A stretch of 64,000 bases of DNA from assembly GCF_044597725.1 (NCBI RefSeq), contig NZ_CP139003.1:1798001-1862000 (forward strand). The letters are read 5' to 3'. The notes under the pieces are model-generated. The model was not told the origin of the DNA. It did not search any database and was given only the letters and a program-made list of their open reading frames with translations. The stretch is from Bermanella sp044597725. Lineage in GTDB: Bacteria > Pseudomonadota > Gammaproteobacteria > Pseudomonadales > Oceanobacteraceae. Of this stretch, positions 33,723-41,554 are shown piece after piece. The position numbers and the translations under genes were made by a program. The stretch's first letter is position 1, and every line of letters begins with the position of its first letter.

Positions 33723-34514
33723 GTGGATGTGCTCCTGTTTGATGCCATGAACCTTATCCGCCGTATTTATGCACCTCAGCATGATAAGCCTGATGCCATC
33801 GAAAACACCATATTGTTAAGCCAAAACGCTTTATTAAAAGACATTGAACGTTTTGAGCCTGTGCATGTGGTATGTGTATTTGATGGTCGTGAAGAAACAT
33901 GGCGGCATGTGCTGTACCCAGATTACAAACATAAGCGCAAACCTATGCCTGTGGAGCTAGCGGATGCTTTGCATTTGTTTGAGCAGCGTTTTGAACAGCT
34001 TGGAATTGCCTGTTTACATTACCCTGATTTAGAAGCCGACGATGTGATTGCTACTCTTACTGTTAAATGTCAGCATCATGGTAAGCAAGTGGGTATTGTT
34101 TCTACCGATAAAGGCTATATGCAAATAATGGACAGTAATACCATTATCTATCATCACTTTGATCGTAAAATATTGAGTAATGATGATGTGGTTTCGGTGC
34201 TTGGGTTTCCCTCCGCTAGGCTTGTGGATTTTTTGTCCTTGGTGGGGGATACCACCAATGATATTCCGGGTATCGATGGTATAGGACCGAAAACAGCGGG
34301 TAAATTACTCGATCAATATGGCGACTTAGATGGTGTTTTGATTCATAGTGATGATATTCAAGGCAAGCCTGGCGAGCAGTTGCGGCAGCACTATCGGCAG
34401 GCACTATTAGCCCGTAAGTTGGTAACACTTAAAGTGGATTGTGACCTAGGGGTTAATTTAAAGCAGTTAAGGTACGAGCCAAAGGTTTACAAACCAATGG
34501 CCTCACAGGGATAA
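33723..34514 (+). CDS. xni: Flap endonuclease Xni (ExoIX)
   Basis: 263 residues from GTG 33723, whose G follows the ABC-exporter stop directly; GAGGAG upstream serves as ribosome site. Homologue of the 5' nuclease domain of DNA polymerase I: LLFDAMNLIRRIY, VFDGREETWR, DLEADDVIATL, VSTDKGYMQI and the helix-hairpin-helix IPGIDGIGPKTAGKLL. As in E. coli ExoIX, one downstream metal-site region is reduced (VGDTTNDIPG is present). Acts on flap DNA; role overlaps PolA. Confidence 0.91.
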   Translation: MDVLLFDAMNLIRRIYAPQHDKPDAIENTILLSQNALLKDIERFEPVHVVCVFDGREETWRHVLYPDYKHKRKPMPVELADALHLFEQRFEQLGIACLHYPDLEADDVIATLTVKCQHHGKQVGIVSTDKGYMQIMDSNTIIYHHFDRKILSNDDVVSVLGFPSARLVDFLSLVGDTTNDIPGIDGIGPKTAGKLLDQYGDLDGVLIHSDDIQGKPGEQLRQHYRQALLARKLVTLKVDCDLGVNLKQLRYEPKVYKPMASQG

Positions 34515-34542
34515 TAAAGCGAATGACGATAAGGGTCTTGTT

Positions 34543-34824
34543 ATGGGTTGGATAAAGCGCTTTGTATATTTTGCCGTTGGTCTTGGCGTGGTGTTGGCAG
34601 GTGTCTTTGTGACTCTGAGCAATAAACAGCCTGTAGCAGTAGACTTATATTGGTGGCAATCGCCCAGTTTACCATTTGGTGTGTTGATGTTGCTTGCGGT
34701 TTTGTTGGGGGCTGTGTTGGGAGTATTCGCATGCAGTGCTTTGTTATGGCGTCATAGGCGAGCAACTAGACAATTGCAAAAGCAGGTTAAGCAAATGCAA
34801 ACGCGCCTCGACCATATTGGATAA
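34543..34824 (+). CDS. lapA: LapA-domain membrane protein
   Basis: 93 residues, two membrane helices (about 7-24 and 43-64) and a C-terminal coiled coil (RRATRQLQKQVKQMQTRL). The pattern VTLSNKQPVAVDLYWW is typical of LapA (YciS). It lies 13 bases before lapB and belongs to the conserved lapA-lapB-pyrF order. The pair controls LpxC proteolysis and thereby lipopolysaccharide synthesis. Confidence 0.88.
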   Translation: MGWIKRFVYFAVGLGVVLAGVFVTLSNKQPVAVDLYWWQSPSLPFGVLMLLAVLLGAVLGVFACSALLWRHRRATRQLQKQVKQMQTRLDHIG

Positions 34825-34837
34825 ATAGTATTTATTT

Positions 34838-36004
34838 ATGGATTGGACTCTCTTATTTATATTGGTCTTGGCGGTGGCTCTAGGTTGGCTGCTGGGGCGG
34901 GCTGAATATAAAAAAACCAAGGATACGCGTCTTCCGAGCCTTGATATGCTGGCCGGTGATCGTCAAAGCGATACCATGCAAGCTATCTTGGATATGGCGC
35001 AGCGAGAAGAAGCAATTGAGCTGCAGCTTAATTTGGGTACGTTTTATCGCCGCCGAGGCGAGCTAGATAAAGCCGTTTCAATTCACCAAAGTTTATTTGC
35101 ACGTCCCGATCTCGATAAAGAACTCGCAGGTCAGGTGCAGTTTGCACTGGCTTCCGATTATTTGCAGTCGGGCTTGTTTGACCGAGCCGAGCGCTTACTG
35201 CTTGAGTTATTAAAAACCCACCAAAGCCTAAAAGGCAAAGTGATCGATAAGCTAGTAGTGCTGTATGAAGAAGAGCAGGACTGGGAAAATATTCTTTCCC
35301 TTGCTAGTGAAGTTAAGCATTTCAAAAATATTAAATCGGTGGCTTACGCTTGTTGTGAGTTGGCTAATAGGGCAATAAAGAAAGAACAATGGCGTGAAGC
35401 GAAAAGCTATGTAGATAGAGCGCTAAAGCTTGATAGCCGCTGTATTTGGGCGCTTATATTGGAATCTCAGCTACACGATGCGCAAGGTTTTCCTAACAAG
35501 GTAGTGGCATCTTTAAAAGAAGCGTTGCAGTACGACCCTTCCCAGTTGTACGTTATTTTACCTAAGCTCAAACAGATTTTTGAGTCGCGCCACCGCCCCC
35601 ATGAATTGGAAAAAATACTTGAAGAGCTTTGGCTAGAGTCGCCCATGCCGCTAACGTTGCATAGTTATGCAGAGCATTTGGCCGAGCATGAAAGCCTAGA
35701 AGATGCTATTGCTCAGCTTACTTACTCTATTGCCAAGGTGCCAACCATTGAAGGCTTTCGGTTGTTGCTTGAGAAGCGCATCGAAAAGGGTGAGGCTTTA
35801 CCGTTGGATGAAATGCAGCACCTTAAAGATGTGTTGGATAAGCTTCGTGAAAAAGCCGATCAGTTTTTCTGCAAAAATTGTGGCTTGGAAACCGACCTTC
35901 ACCATTGGCGCTGCCCAAGTTGTAAGCAGTGGGAAACCATGGTGCCGCGCATGACATTATCAAATTTAACCCCTAATCAGCCAAGGAATCTTGATGACCT
36001 CTAA
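34838..36004 (+). CDS. lapB: Lipopolysaccharide assembly protein LapB (YciM)
   Basis: 388 residues (E. coli 389). An N-terminal membrane anchor (LLFILVLAVALGWLLG), nine or so TPR units (for example QLNLGTFYRRRGELDKAVSI), and the C-terminal rubredoxin-like metal site FFCKNCGLETDLHHWRCPSCKQW with four Cys. LapB is the adaptor that delivers LpxC to FtsH. Its end overlaps pyrF by 11 bases. Confidence 0.95.
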   Translation: MDWTLLFILVLAVALGWLLGRAEYKKTKDTRLPSLDMLAGDRQSDTMQAILDMAQREEAIELQLNLGTFYRRRGELDKAVSIHQSLFARPDLDKELAGQVQFALASDYLQSGLFDRAERLLLELLKTHQSLKGKVIDKLVVLYEEEQDWENILSLASEVKHFKNIKSVAYACCELANRAIKKEQWREAKSYVDRALKLDSRCIWALILESQLHDAQGFPNKVVASLKEALQYDPSQLYVILPKLKQIFESRHRPHELEKILEELWLESPMPLTLHSYAEHLAEHESLEDAIAQLTYSIAKVPTIEGFRLLLEKRIEKGEALPLDEMQHLKDVLDKLREKADQFFCKNCGLETDLHHWRCPSCKQWETMVPRMTLSNLTPNQPRNLDDL

Positions 36005-36698
36005 GCCAATTGTTGTTGCTTTGGATTATAACCGAGCGGAGCCTGCTCTTAGTTTGGTAGATCAGCTTGATCCAAACCAGTGTCGTTTAAAAGTAGGTAA
36101 AGAATTATTTACGGCAGAAGGGCCTAAGTTTGTTGAGGCCATTCAAAATAAAGGGTTTGAGGTATTTTTAGATCTAAAATTTCACGATATTCCTAATACC
36201 TGTGCAAAGGCTGTGAGTGCTGCGGCTGACTTGGGTGTTTGGATGGTGAATGTACATGCAAGCGGTGGGCGCCGCATGATGGAAGCGGCTGTTGAAGCGC
36301 TTCAATCATATAAACACAAACCAAGGTTAATCGCTGTAACCGTGCTGACCAGTATGGAGCAGTCGGATTTAGCTGATATTGGTTTGGATGTGGAGCCGCA
36401 GGTGCAGGTGAAGCGCTTGGCGGGATTGGCGAAGCAGGCAGGTTTGGATGGGGCGGTTTGTTCGGCCCATGAAGCTGAAATGCTAAAGCAGGAGCTTGGC
36501 CAAAGCTTTGAGCTGGTTACCCCGGGTATTCGCCCTAGTTTTGCTCAGGCAGGGGATCAGCGCCGCGTTATGACCCCAGAACAAGCGTTACGTGCTGGTG
36601 TTGATTATATGGTAATAGGTCGGCCCATTACTCAGGCTTCTGATCCATTGGCGGCGCTTAAGCAAATTCAGCAAGAGATTAATTCAATCTCTCTTTAA
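35994..36698 (+). CDS. pyrF: Orotidine 5'-phosphate decarboxylase
   Basis: 234 residues from ATG 35994 (preceded in frame by TTG; AAGGA at 35983 is the ribosome site). Last step of UMP synthesis. Active-site segment DLKFHDIPNT (the D-x-K-x-x-D motif), GKELFTAEGP near the start, VTPGIRPS and VIGRPITQASDP phosphate-binding loop are all conserved. Follows lapAB as in many gammaproteobacteria. Confidence 0.96.
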   Translation: MTSKPIVVALDYNRAEPALSLVDQLDPNQCRLKVGKELFTAEGPKFVEAIQNKGFEVFLDLKFHDIPNTCAKAVSAAADLGVWMVNVHASGGRRMMEAAVEALQSYKHKPRLIAVTVLTSMEQSDLADIGLDVEPQVQVKRLAGLAKQAGLDGAVCSAHEAEMLKQELGQSFELVTPGIRPSFAQAGDQRRVMTPEQALRAGVDYMVIGRPITQASDPLAALKQIQQEINSISL

Positions 36699-36785
36699 TT
36701 GTGTAAAAAATCAGCACTTTTTCTGATTGGTGGGCTAATCCTGTATTGCTAAGGTACTTGGCTCCACACACAAGAGGGAATTGTA

Positions 36786-37094
36786 ATGATTATTTCACCG
36801 TTTATTCGTGCTGTTTTGTTAATTGCTGCCTTGGCATTAAGTGCTACTGGTTATGCGCAGGATGTTGATGCACAAGACCAAGAGCTAGCTCAAACTCAGT
36901 CTATTGATGTTAATACTGCCGACGCAACAGCGTTAGCAGAGCTTGATAACGTAGGTGAAAGTAAAGCCCAGGCTATTATCGAATACCGTGAAAGCAAAGG
37001 TCGCTTTACTACTGTTGATGAGCTTAAAAATGTGAAAGGCATAGGTGCTGCGACGATAGAAAAAAATCGCCACCGTATGGTTGCTGGTCAGTAA
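36786..37094 (+). CDS. ComEA-like helix-hairpin-helix DNA-binding protein
   Basis: 102 residues. Signal peptide to about residue 24 (LLIAALALSATGYA|QD), a short acidic linker, then the ComEA repeat: IDVNTADATALAELDNVGES, KAQAIIEYRESKGRF, VDELKNVKGIGAATIEKNR. Proteins of this size bind double-stranded DNA in the periplasm; in Vibrio, ComEA pulls DNA in during natural transformation. No competence genes adjoin, so a general role is also possible. Confidence 0.88.
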   Translation: MIISPFIRAVLLIAALALSATGYAQDVDAQDQELAQTQSIDVNTADATALAELDNVGESKAQAIIEYRESKGRFTTVDELKNVKGIGAATIEKNRHRMVAGQ

Positions 37095-37121
37095 TAACCA
37101 GTAGTCCAGTTGCTAATACTT

Positions 37122-37168
37122 ACCCCTGATTCGCTATGTTTGATTGCGCGTTTCGGGGGTTTTTATTT
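37122..37168 (+). terminator. Rho-independent terminator after the ComEA-like gene
   Basis: ACCCCTGA (37122-37129) pairs with TCGGGGGT (37153-37160, with one G-T), loop of about 23 bases that can fold further, then TTTTATTTTA. It separates the ComEA-like gene from the tRNA promoter. Confidence 0.7.
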
Positions 37169-37237
37169 TAAGTCGCTTAAAACCTATACAAACAGCCTAA
37201 GTCATTGCAATTTATAGAAAAAATTTGAAAAAGACGA

Positions 37238-37275
37238 TTGACACAAACCGAAACTTCTATAAAATGCGCATCTCG
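37238..37275 (+). promoter_or_regulatory. Promoter of the tRNA-Val/tRNA-Asp array
   Basis: TTGACA (37238-37243), 16 bases, then TAAAAT (37260-37265), followed by a GC-rich discriminator (GCGCATCTCGC) as in stringently controlled stable-RNA promoters. The first tRNA begins about 10-12 bases after the expected start. Confidence 0.8.
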
Positions 37276-37283
37276 CTTGGCAA

Positions 37284-37359
37284 GGGTGATTAGCTCAGCT
37301 GGGAGAGCACCTCCCTTACAAGGAGGGGGTCGGCAGTTCGATCCTGTCATCACCCACCA
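37284..37359 (+). tRNA. tRNA-Val (anticodon TAC), copy 1
   Basis: 76 bases with encoded CCA; nearly the same as E. coli tRNA-Val1. Anticodon stem CCTCC/GGAGG with loop CTTACAA, anticodon TAC. First gene of a six-tRNA array. Confidence 0.97.
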
Positions 37360-37405
37360 ATTTCCAAATGGAAAAAGGTTGCCTTGCGAAGTGTAGGTTT
37401 TTAGT

Positions 37406-37482
37406 GGACTGGTAGTTCAGTTGGTTAGAATACCGGCCTGTCACGCCGGGGGTCGCGAGTTCGAGTCTCGTCCAGTCCGCCA
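37406..37482 (+). tRNA. tRNA-Asp (anticodon GTC), copy 1
   Basis: 77 bases with encoded CCA; acceptor GGACTGG/CCAGTCC with discriminator G, anticodon loop CTGTCAC. Confidence 0.97.
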
Positions 37483-37534
37483 CTTTAAACCGCATCACCA
37501 TGATGTAAACTGGATAGCAATTTGATTGCATATT

Positions 37535-37610
37535 GGGTGATTAGCTCAGCTGGGAGAGCACCTCCCTTACAAGGAGGGGGTCGGCAGTTCGATCCTGTCA
37601 TCACCCACCA
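37535..37610 (+). tRNA. tRNA-Val (anticodon TAC), copy 2
   Basis: Same 76-base sequence as copy 1; the spacer before it (52 bases) differs from the other spacers. Confidence 0.97.
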
Positions 37611-37655
37611 ATCTTTAGGTTGGCGATGTCTGTCCGACATCATATGTATATAAGT

Positions 37656-37732
37656 GGACTGGTAGTTCAGTTGGTTAGAATACCGGCCTGTCACGCCGGG
37701 GGTCGCGAGTTCGAGTCTCGTCCAGTCCGCCA
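37656..37732 (+). tRNA. tRNA-Asp (anticodon GTC), copy 2
   Basis: Same 77-base sequence as copy 1 of tRNA-Asp. Confidence 0.97.
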
Positions 37733-37754
37733 CTTTAATCAAATCTGCTCGTGC

Positions 37755-37830
37755 GGGTGATTAGCTCAGCTGGGAGAGCACCTCCCTTACAAGGAGGGGG
37801 TCGGCAGTTCGATCCTGTCATCACCCACCA
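37755..37830 (+). tRNA. tRNA-Val (anticodon TAC), copy 3
   Basis: Same 76-base sequence as copies 1 and 2; separated from tRNA-Asp copy 2 by only 22 bases. Confidence 0.97.
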
Positions 37831-37864
37831 AATCCTAACGCCATAGCGTTTAGGTGCATACAGT

Positions 37865-37941
37865 GGACTGGTAGTTCAGTTGGTTAGAATACCGGCCTGT
37901 CACGCCGGGGGTCGCGAGTTCGAGTCTCGTCCAGTCCGCCA
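37865..37941 (+). tRNA. tRNA-Asp (anticodon GTC), copy 3
   Basis: Same 77-base sequence as the other tRNA-Asp copies. Followed by a T-rich stretch (CTTTTTTG) that may end the array. Confidence 0.97.
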
Positions 37942-38049
37942 CTTTTTTGTATGTCACTTCTGTTTTTGCTTTTCTTTTTCTCTTTTGTATTATTTTTCTA
38001 AGTACTCAGAACTTCTTTGTCACTAAACTGTCATATTTTTACCATACGA

Positions 38050-38092
38050 TTGCGTGTACGTACGCTACACTGTGGTTATGTGCAGGGTGCAC
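38050..38092 (+). promoter_or_regulatory. Palindrome-rich leader of the 27-residue acidic ORF
   Basis: GTGTA-CGTACGC-TACAC (38054-38070) and GTGCA-GGG-TGCAC (38080-38092) are two close inverted repeats 30-70 bases before the small ORF. A CACGTACGT word follows at 38100. They could be protein-binding operators or RNA hairpins in the leader. Confidence 0.4.
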
Positions 38093-38121
38093 ATCTTGTC
38101 ACGTACGTCTTGGAGGACATT

Positions 38122-38205
38122 ATGAGTGATTATGAAGAAGAGCTATTGCTCGACTCCGTTGAGTTTGAAGACGATGATTTTGTCGATGATGGATTTGAGC
38201 TTTAA
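38122..38205 (+). CDS. 27-residue acidic small protein
   Basis: A short frame starting at ATG 38122, preceded by a near-ideal ribosome site (TTGGAGG ending 7 bases before the ATG). It encodes 27 residues: MSDYEEELLLDSVEFEDDD, then FVDDGFEL. Twelve residues are Asp or Glu and none is Lys or Arg. A longer in-frame start at 38017 exists but has no ribosome site. It lies between the tRNA array and a stable hairpin (38227-38263). I do not recognise a family; it could be a small regulatory protein or a leader peptide. Confidence 0.6.
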   Translation: MSDYEEELLLDSVEFEDDDFVDDGFEL

Positions 38206-38226
38206 TTAATAGCGATACCCAAATAA

Positions 38227-38263
38227 CCCAAAGCAAATGTGGCATTAGCCATATCGCTTTGGG
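38227..38263. terminator. Hairpin after the small acidic ORF
   Basis: CCCAAAGC (38227-38234) and GCTTTGGG (38256-38263) form a perfect 8-bp stem, and an inner ATGTGGC/GCCATAT continues it. A T-run is missing, so it may be a stabilising 3' hairpin rather than a strong terminator. It lies between convergent genes. Confidence 0.55.
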
Positions 38264-38352
38264 AAATTAACCCCTTTATCTTTCCCTTTCCGTTTTACAC
38301 TTTCTTTTTAATGATCAAAAAAAACCTTGAGTTATCCGTTTTTGGGCTTGTC

Positions 38353-39372
38353 TTAGGCGCTTCGCTTCGTTTTTCTATATTGCCCTGGGGAAACCTGTGT
38401 CCAGCGTTTAAAGGCGCGCTGAAATGCCGTAGGGGAGCTAAACCCCAGTAAGTAGGCTATTTCGCCAATGGCTAAATCGGTATCTTTCATATAGCTTTCA
38501 GCCAATCCCTTGCGGGTATCATTCAGCAAGGTTTGGAATGATGTGTCGTGGTCTTGCAGCTTTCGTCTTAGCGTCCATGGAGGCATGCCCAAGCTATCGG
38601 CCACTTGTTCAATACTTGGGGTTTGCCCTTCGAGTAATGGGCTAATTTCATCCATGACCTTTTCACTTAAGCTGCGTTCTTTGCTTGCTTGCTCTAAGCG
38701 CTCATCGCAGATGCTTTTTAGGTTTAAGAATGCATTTTTATCATGCTGCAGTAGCGGCCAGCTTAAAGCTTTGGTTTTCAACACCAAGGCGTTGCGTTCC
38801 TGTCCAAATAAGACAGGGCAACCAAAATAGGCTTCATAGGCGGCGGCATATTCAGGCGCTTCAAATTCAACTTCAACCCGTTCAACTGCGCCTTCTTGGC
38901 CGCATAACCATTCAATAATTTTATTTTGGGAGGCAAGCACCGAGTCTACAACAAAAAGGTTGTACTCATTATATGGACTAATGGAATAGAACGACGCAAT
39001 GCCTTTGCCTTGGTCAAGATAAAACCGAGATTGACCACGACAGTTTGTGCTAGAGAGACGTTCGTAATGAGCCATAACAATACAGGCCGCTTCGATGTCT
39101 TTTGCCGTCATGGCTAAAAAGCCGGGTAGTCCCAGCAAGGGAATACGAACCCGCTTGCCCATTTCCAGTCCGAGGTCGTAGCGACCAGTTTGCTCAATAG
39201 CGGCATACCCTAAACGCATAAACCGAGGAATGCTGATGCGTCCTTCAGGTTGCCCCAATTTAATGTCCGATAGGTTAAATTGGGTTTGCAGGGTTTCGCT
39301 GTTGCCTCCTAGCGCATCTACTGTTTCTAGTAGGCTGCGGGCGTAACTCACTGAAATATCACCCAGCTTCAT
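38353..39372 (-). CDS. AraC-family transcription regulator (OruR-like, Arabinose_bd type)
   Basis: 339 residues. The N-terminal ligand-sensing domain (about 15-205) is of the type found in OruR/ArgR-like AraC proteins. The C-terminal AraC/XylS DNA-binding domain (about 235-335) has both helix-turn-helix motifs: SIEQVADSLGMPPWTLRRKL and IGEIAYLLGFSSPTAFQRAF, then FKRWTQVSPGQYR. It is divergent from the fadH gene across a 154-base gap with an inverted repeat, so it may regulate fadH. Confidence 0.9.
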   Translation of the reverse strand: MKLGDISVSYARSLLETVDALGGNSETLQTQFNLSDIKLGQPEGRISIPRFMRLGYAAIEQTGRYDLGLEMGKRVRIPLLGLPGFLAMTAKDIEAACIVMAHYERLSSTNCRGQSRFYLDQGKGIASFYSISPYNEYNLFVVDSVLASQNKIIEWLCGQEGAVERVEVEFEAPEYAAAYEAYFGCPVLFGQERNALVLKTKALSWPLLQHDKNAFLNLKSICDERLEQASKERSLSEKVMDEISPLLEGQTPSIEQVADSLGMPPWTLRRKLQDHDTSFQTLLNDTRKGLAESYMKDTDLAIGEIAYLLGFSSPTAFQRAFKRWTQVSPGQYRKTKRSA

Positions 39373-39383
39373 AATAAAATGTT

Positions 39384-39426
39384 CACTTTGGTTGGATTTT
39401 TGTTCATTGAGGATATGGTCAAAGTG
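39384..39426. promoter_or_regulatory. Inverted repeat in the araC-like/fadH divergent promoter region
   Basis: CACTTTG (39384-39390) is repeated in inverted form as CAAAGTG (39420-39426), 29 bases apart, about 100 bases before fadH and just upstream of the regulator gene. A second pair, CAAAC/GTTTG, lies nearer fadH. Candidate operator only. Confidence 0.35.
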
Positions 39427-39526
39427 TAACAGGGAACATAATCTAAAAACCAGTTAAACGTACAAACACTCTGATTGGGTTTGTCGTCTGCCATAATAAA
39501 AATACTCAATGCCTTGGAGAGAGAGC

Positions 39527-41554
39527 ATGTCCCAATATTCTCATTTATTAGAACCACTCGACTTAGGATTCACTCAAGCAAGAAGTCGAGTGCTTATGGG
39601 GTCTATGCACACGGGCCTCGAAGAGCGAAAAGGGGGTTGGGAGCGCCAAGCTGAATATTTTCGCCAGCGCGCCGAAGGCGGCGTTGGGATTATTGTTACG
39701 GGTGGAATAGGGCCCAATACTCAAGGCGTTGGGGTTCAAGGTGGTGCGATTTTAACCAGCGACGATCAGGTTCCTAATCACAAAATAGTGACGGATGCGG
39801 TGCACCAAGTTGAGGGTGCACTTATATGTATGCAAATTTTACATACAGGTCGCTATGCCTATAACAACGAGGCGGTTGCGCCTTCCGCAATTAAGTCACC
39901 CATTCATCCGTTTCCTCCCAAGGAATTGAATGAGGATGAAATTCAGCAACAAATCGAGGATTTTGTTACTTGTGCGGTGTTAGCTCAGCAGGCTGGGTAT
40001 GATGGCGTTGAAATAATGGGTTCTGAAGGATATTTCATTAACCAGTTTATTGTAACGCGCACGAATAAGCGTACCGATCAATGGGGTGGTAGCTATGAGA
40101 ACCGCATTCGTTTAGCAAAAGAAGTGGTTAAGCGTACGCGCCAAGCCGTAGGTGAGAAGTTCATTATTATATTCCGTTTATCCATGCTCGATTTAGTAGA
40201 AGAAGGCAGTACTTGGGACGAAGTGGTGTATTTAGGCAACGAGCTAGAAAAATGTGGCGTGACGATTATTAATACGGGCATTGGTTGGCACGAAGCCCGT
40301 GTACCTACGATAGCGACCAGTGTGCCGCGAGCGGCGTTTGTTGAAGTGACCGCAAGAATGAAAAAAGAGTTGAGTGTTCCGCTTATTACAACAAACCGTA
40401 TTAACGACCCAGAAGTGGCCAATGCCATTATTGCAGAAGGGCAGGCTGATATGGTGTCTATGGCGCGCCCTATGCTCGCCGACCCTTACTTTGTTACTAA
40501 GGCCGCTTCTGGTAAAGCCGATGAAATTAATACATGTATCGGTTGTAATCAGGCGTGTTTAGATCATGTATTCAGTGGTGGCGAAGTTTCATGTTTGGTG
40601 AATCCGTATGCGTGTAACGAAACTAAATTAATACTTGAGCCTACTACTCAGCCTAAGCGTATTGCAGTTGTAGGTGCAGGGCCTGCAGGTTTGGCGGCAT
40701 CTACAACCTTGGCCGAAAGGGGTCATGATGTCACCTTGTTTGATGGTGCGGCTGAAATTGGTGGGCAGTTTAATATTGCTAAACAAATTCCAGGTAAAGA
40801 AGAGTTCAATGAAACCATTCGTTATTATGGAAAAATGCTGGAAAAATTTAACGTTACTTTAAAACTCAACACGCAGGTTGATGTTGAACATCTTACTGCG
40901 CTTGGCTTTGATGAGGTTATTTTGGCGACGGGGATTGTACCGCGTACTCCTGAAATAGAAGGCATTCATCATGAAATGGTATTGAATTACCTTGATGTAT
41001 TAAAAGATAAAAAAGCAGTTGGCAAGCGCGTAGCAATTATGGGGGCAGGAGGCATTGGATTCGATGTTGCTGAATATTTAACTCACGGGCAGCGCCAGCC
41101 AAGCTTAGATAAGCAAGCGTTCATGCAAGAGTGGGGCGTTGATTTGACGGTATCGCATGCTGGCGGGTTAAGCTTGAAACCCGATGTGGAGCGGTCGCCG
41201 CGTGAGGTATTTCTGTTGCAGCGTAAAAAAACCAAAGTGGGTGCTGGCTTAGGTAAAACTACTGGTTGGATTCATCGTACAACCCTAAAACACAAAGGTG
41301 TGCAGATGATGAATCAGGTAAGCTATGAAAAAATTGATGATCGTGGTTTACATATATTGCTCAATGACGAACCTATTCTGCTTGAAGTGGATAATATTAT
41401 TGTATGTGCAGGGCAAGAACCCCAGCGCGCTATGTTCGATGCATTACAGCAGGCTAATATTCCGGTACATCTTATTGGTGGTGCCGATAAAGCCGCTGAA
41501 CTGGATGCCAAGCGCGCAATTAAGCAAGGTACGGAGTTGGCACTGACACTATGA
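39527..41554 (+). CDS. fadH: NADPH-dependent 2,4-dienoyl-CoA reductase
   Basis: 675 residues from ATG 39527 (GGAGAGAG is the ribosome site; an ATG six codons earlier is less likely); E. coli FadH has 672. Old-yellow-enzyme-type FMN barrel (N-terminal ~370 residues, TRTNKRTDQWGGSYENRIR), 4Fe-4S cluster cysteines CIGCNQACLDHVF plus a Cys in SCLVNP, and a C-terminal FAD/NADPH module (VVGAGPAGLAAST, AIMGAGGIGFDVAEYL). Needed for beta-oxidation of unsaturated fatty acids. Overlaps the PLP-enzyme gene by 4 bases. Confidence 0.93.
   Translation: MSQYSHLLEPLDLGFTQARSRVLMGSMHTGLEERKGGWERQAEYFRQRAEGGVGIIVTGGIGPNTQGVGVQGGAILTSDDQVPNHKIVTDAVHQVEGALICMQILHTGRYAYNNEAVAPSAIKSPIHPFPPKELNEDEIQQQIEDFVTCAVLAQQAGYDGVEIMGSEGYFINQFIVTRTNKRTDQWGGSYENRIRLAKEVVKRTRQAVGEKFIIIFRLSMLDLVEEGSTWDEVVYLGNELEKCGVTIINTGIGWHEARVPTIATSVPRAAFVEVTARMKKELSVPLITTNRINDPEVANAIIAEGQADMVSMARPMLADPYFVTKAASGKADEINTCIGCNQACLDHVFSGGEVSCLVNPYACNETKLILEPTTQPKRIAVVGAGPAGLAASTTLAERGHDVTLFDGAAEIGGQFNIAKQIPGKEEFNETIRYYGKMLEKFNVTLKLNTQVDVEHLTALGFDEVILATGIVPRTPEIEGIHHEMVLNYLDVLKDKKAVGKRVAIMGAGGIGFDVAEYLTHGQRQPSLDKQAFMQEWGVDLTVSHAGGLSLKPDVERSPREVFLLQRKKTKVGAGLGKTTGWIHRTTLKHKGVQMMNQVSYEKIDDRGLHILLNDEPILLEVDNIIVCAGQEPQRAMFDALQQANIPVHLIGGADKAAELDAKRAIKQGTELALTL

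Noticed and set aside
37316..37742. Minus-strand frames over the tRNA array
   Set aside because: They are antisense to tRNA genes; the similar peptides arise from the tRNA copies.
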